8,005 nucleotides of DNA from Rhizobacter sp. (GTDB lineage: Bacteria; Pseudomonadota; Gammaproteobacteria; Burkholderiales; Burkholderiaceae_C). Location: assembly GCA_025351675.1 (NCBI GenBank), contig JANXVK010000644.1:1-8005 (forward strand). The letters run 5' to 3'. Positions 5,932 through 8,005 of this stretch are shown piece by piece; position 1 is the first letter of the stretch, and the number at the start of each line of letters is the position of its first letter. The notes below the pieces were generated by a model. The model saw nothing but the letters and a program-made list of their open reading frames with translations, searched no databases and was not told the DNA's origin. The position numbers and the translations under genes were made by a program.

Positions 5932-7807
5932 ATGAATCGGAACACATTGCGCCCCCGGGAAACTACCTTGTTGATCGTGGGCCCCGCGGTCGCGATCCTC
6001 CACCTCGATATGTACGTCACCGCGTCGTGGAGCGTGGTGCACGCGGTCGACGTGCGCACCGGCAAGCGCCTGTGGAGCTTTGACCCGAAGGTCGACCGCA
6101 AGATCGGCTTCAAGGGTTGCTGCGATGTGGTCAACCGCGGCGTCGCGCTCTACAAGGGCAAGGTTTATGTCGGCGCCTGCGACGGCCGCCTGATCGCGCT
6201 CGATGCAGCGACCGGCAAATCGGTGTGGGAGGTCGACACGCTGATCGACAAGAAGCGCTCGTACACGATCACCGGCGCGCCGCGCGTCGTCAAGGGCAAC
6301 GTGCTAATCGGCCAAGGCGGCGCCGATTTCGGCGTGCGCGGCTACATCACCGCCTGCGACGCCGCCAGCGGCAAACAGAATTGGCGCTTCTTCACGGTGC
6401 CGGGCGACCCGGCGCTGCCGTACGAGAACGAGGCCATGAAGATGGCCGCGAAAACCTGGGACCCGAGCAACAAGTACTGGGAGGCCGGGGGCGGCGGCAC
6501 GCCGTGGGACACGATGGCGTTTGATGCGGCGCTGAATCTGCTCTACGTCGGCACCGGCAACGGCTCGCCGTGGGCACGGGACAAGCGCAGCCCGAAGGGC
6601 GGCGACAACTTGTTTTTGGCCTCGATCGTCGCGTTGAACCCCGACACCGGCAAGTACGTCTGGCATTGCCAGGAGACGCCGGGCGACAACTGGGACTACA
6701 CCTCGACTCAGCCGATGATCCTGGCCGACATCAAGATCGACGGCAAGGCGCGCAAGGTGATCCTGCATGCGCCGAAGAACGGCTTCTTCTTTGTCGTCGA
6801 TCGCACCAACGGCCACTTCATCTCGCCGAAGAACTTCGTCGACGTGAACTGGGCCAGCGGCTACGACGCGAAGGGCCGGCCGATCGAGACCGCCGAGGCC
6901 CGTACCGGCGAGACGCCGAGCGACAGCATCCCCGGTCCGTACGGCGCGCACAACTGGCACCCGATGTCGTACAGCCCGATGACCGGTCTGGCCTATCTGC
7001 CGGCACAGAACATCCCGCTGAACCTGGCTGACGACAAGAACTGGTCGATGAATTCCAACAAGCCGGGCCAGCCGATGGCAGGCATGGGCTGGAACACAGG
7101 CAAGTTCGCGAACGCAGTGCCACCGAAGAGCAAGCCCTTCGGCCGCCTGATCGCGTGGGACCCGGTCGCGCAGAAAGAGGCCTGGCGCGTCGAGCAGATC
7201 TCGCCGTGGAACGGTGGCACGCTCACGACCGCCGGCAACCTCGTGTTCCAGGGCACGGCCGACGGCCGCTTCATCGCCTACAACGCGAAGAGCGGCGAGA
7301 AGCTTTGGGAGACGGCGGTGGGCACGAGCGTGGTTGCCGCGCCGTCGACGTACGAGGTCGACGGCCAGCAGTACGTCTCAATCGCGGTCGGCTGGGGCGG
7401 CGTCTACGGCCAGGCGCAGCGCGCCAACGACAACGAGGGGCCGGGGACGGTCTACACCTTCGTGATCGGCGGCACCGCCGCAGCGCCCGACGTCAGCAAG
7501 TACCAGATCGGCCCGCTGGTGGCTGGCGTGAAGTACGACCCGGCGCATGTGCAGGAAGGAACGATGCTCTGCGTCAACAACTGCGTGTTCTGCCACGGCG
7601 TGCCCGGGGGTCGACCGCGGCGGCAATATCAAGAACCCGGGCTACATCAGTGCGGAGATGCTCACCAACCTCAGCGGCATGATCTTCAACGGGCCGTTCA
7701 CGCAGCAAGGCATGCCCGACTTCACCGGCAAGCTGAAGCCGGAGGACGTGGCCAAGCTGCAGGCCTTCATCCAGGGCACGGCCGACGCGATCCGGCCGAA
7801 GAACTGA
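5932..7807 (+). pseudogene. PQQ quinohaemoprotein alcohol dehydrogenase, 5'-truncated and frameshifted
   Basis: Type II quinohaemoprotein alcohol dehydrogenases are periplasmic enzymes that oxidise alcohols with PQQ and calcium, passing electrons to a fused cytochrome c. Numbering from the ATG at 5932: vicinal Cys63-Cys64, Asp132 (in GADFGVRG, where the family has the calcium-binding Glu), Asn210 (GNGSPW), catalytic Asp255 (WDYT), Lys282 (APKN), and haem motif Cys551-Val-Phe-Cys554-His555. Adding 53 gives, from memory, the Comamonas testosteroni positions 117, 185, 263, 308, 335 and 604-608 with no gaps. Thr two residues after the catalytic Asp indicates a calcium-type rather than lanthanide-type enzyme. 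Two lesions appear. Recognisable homology starts only at codon 27 (6010), so the signal peptide and first 79 or so mature residues are missing. One extra G at 7606-7610 shifts the frame. Deleting it gives 624 residues, places haem ligand Met at 594 (equivalent to 647), and ends at TGA 7805-7807. Unshifted, the frame has no stop before 8005. Function is probably lost. Confidence 0.88.
7603..7611 (+). other. Frameshift site: five-G run in the haem domain
   Basis: The sequence CCC then five G then T follows Cys-Val-Phe-Cys-His-Gly-Val. With four G, translation runs Pro-Gly-Val-Asp-Arg-Gly-Gly-Asn-Ile, the normal continuation of this cytochrome domain. With five G, it turns into an Arg/Gln/His-rich sequence without family resemblance. 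The site is either a mutation or a homopolymer sequencing error. Confidence 0.85.
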
Positions 7808-7817
7808 GGTTTTCGCG

Positions 7818-7839
7818 GCTGGCGCCTAAACTCGCCAGC
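7818..7839 (+). promoter_or_regulatory. 7-bp hairpin with a -10-like box before the 7842 gene
   Basis: A perfect 7-bp inverted repeat, GCTGGCG at 7818-7824 and CGCCAGC at 7833-7839, has an 8-base loop and ends two bases before the ATG at 7842. The loop contains TAAACT (7827-7832), which resembles a -10 hexamer. Transcription from it would begin within a few bases of the ATG. The hexamer 17 bases upstream, CTGAGG, is a weak -35 match. As a terminator for the dehydrogenase it lacks a T-tract. Either reading is tentative. Confidence 0.35.
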
Positions 7840-7841
7840 CC

Positions 7842-8005
7842 ATGCAGATCGAATCCATTCGCCAACGCCTGCGCACGCACGGCGCCCTGCCGCAGCACGA
7901 GTACCGCGTGCTGCGGCTGTGGGCGAACGCGCTGCCGCAGGCGAGCGGCAAGCGCAAGCCCGAAGACTTTCTGCCGCAAACCGTGCGCGCGATGCTGCCG
8001 GCGCT
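7842..8005 (+). CDS. N-terminal fragment, possibly an RlmN/Cfr-like radical-SAM RNA methyltransferase
   Basis: An ATG at 7842 opens a frame that runs to the window edge, giving 54 complete codons. It begins MQIESIRQRLRTHGALPQHE and continues with RVLRLWANALP, then EDFLPQTVRAMLPA. The pattern of a short helix, Gly-x-x-Pro-x-His, Arg-Val-Leu-Arg-x-Trp and a following Phe-Leu-Pro/Leu-Pro-Ala segment reminds me of the N-terminal accessory domain of RlmN-like proteins, including a second RlmN-type protein in some Burkholderiales. The radical-SAM cysteine motif would lie beyond the window, so the assignment is a recollection of a pattern only. The gene lies 34 bases after the restored dehydrogenase stop and has no clear Shine-Dalgarno. 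Codon use looks like the neighbours. That it is a real gene is fairly likely; its function is uncertain. Confidence 0.5.
   Translation, partial: MQIESIRQRLRTHGALPQHEYRVLRLWANALPQASGKRKPEDFLPQTVRAMLPA

Noticed and set aside
5842..6042. N-terminal extension of the regulator frame
   Set aside because: The 67 extra residues show no domain, and their 3' part is antisense to recognisable dehydrogenase sequence. The ATG at 5841 gives a normal architecture.
6694..6702. Lanthanide-dependent (XoxF/PedH-type) alcohol dehydrogenase
   Set aside because: The residue two after the catalytic Asp is Thr, not the second Asp seen in lanthanide enzymes, and the fused cytochrome domain fits the calcium-type quinohaemoprotein family.
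6117..7031. Two plus-strand open frames (6117-6524 and 6570-7031) within the dehydrogenase
   Set aside because: They are shadow frames. The true frame is open through the whole region and carries all the PQQ enzyme motifs.
7606..7610. Programmed +1 ribosomal frameshift
   Set aside because: No in-frame stop, internal Shine-Dalgarno or clear stimulatory structure lies at the site, and the family normally encodes this domain in one frame.

Overview
The window is about two-thirds G+C, strongly coding, and looks like a chromosome segment of a betaproteobacterium in Burkholderiales, probably near the Rubrivivax/Leptothrix/Methylibium or Comamonas groups. That placement rests on recognised protein features (the IleS editing motif, the RibF kinase domain, the alcohol dehydrogenase), not on a database search.

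Layout. The left 4.6 kb is a housekeeping block on the minus strand, read right to left as ribF (FAD synthetase), ileS (isoleucyl-tRNA synthetase) and lspA (lipoprotein signal peptidase). This is a familiar proteobacterial gene order, with gaps of 108 and 14 bases. Just upstream of ribF, on the same strand and only 21 bases away, is an accessory regulator gene. It resembles an AcoR-type sigma-54 activator (GAF, then PAS-like, then Fis-type helix-turn-helix) but has no AAA+ ATPase domain. It is divergent from the remains of a PQQ-dependent quinohaemoprotein alcohol dehydrogenase on the plus strand. A new plus-strand gene, possibly RlmN-like, begins at 7842 and runs off the window.

The dehydrogenase is the main point of interest. 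It is an open frame from about 5932 to the right edge, with no stop codon inside the window. It lacks the signal peptide and about 80 mature residues. It also carries one extra G in a five-G run at 7606-7610, inside the cytochrome c domain. Removing that base restores the frame to a normal stop at 7807. The spacing of all active-site and haem residues then equals, as I remember it, that of the Comamonas testosteroni enzyme. The conserved Glu that binds calcium next to PQQ is Asp here. The gene is therefore either a decaying pseudogene next to its probable regulator, or contains sequence errors worth checking.

How the parts fit. The regulator and dehydrogenase look like an alcohol-oxidation module placed beside the ribF-ileS-lspA operon. 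Two genes (ribF and the gene at 7842) have a -10-like hexamer almost touching the start codon and no evident Shine-Dalgarno sequence, suggesting leaderless or near-leaderless transcripts. I saw no tRNA, rRNA, CRISPR array, insertion sequence or phage gene, and no clearly undescribed system. No stretch over 300 bases lacks a gene.
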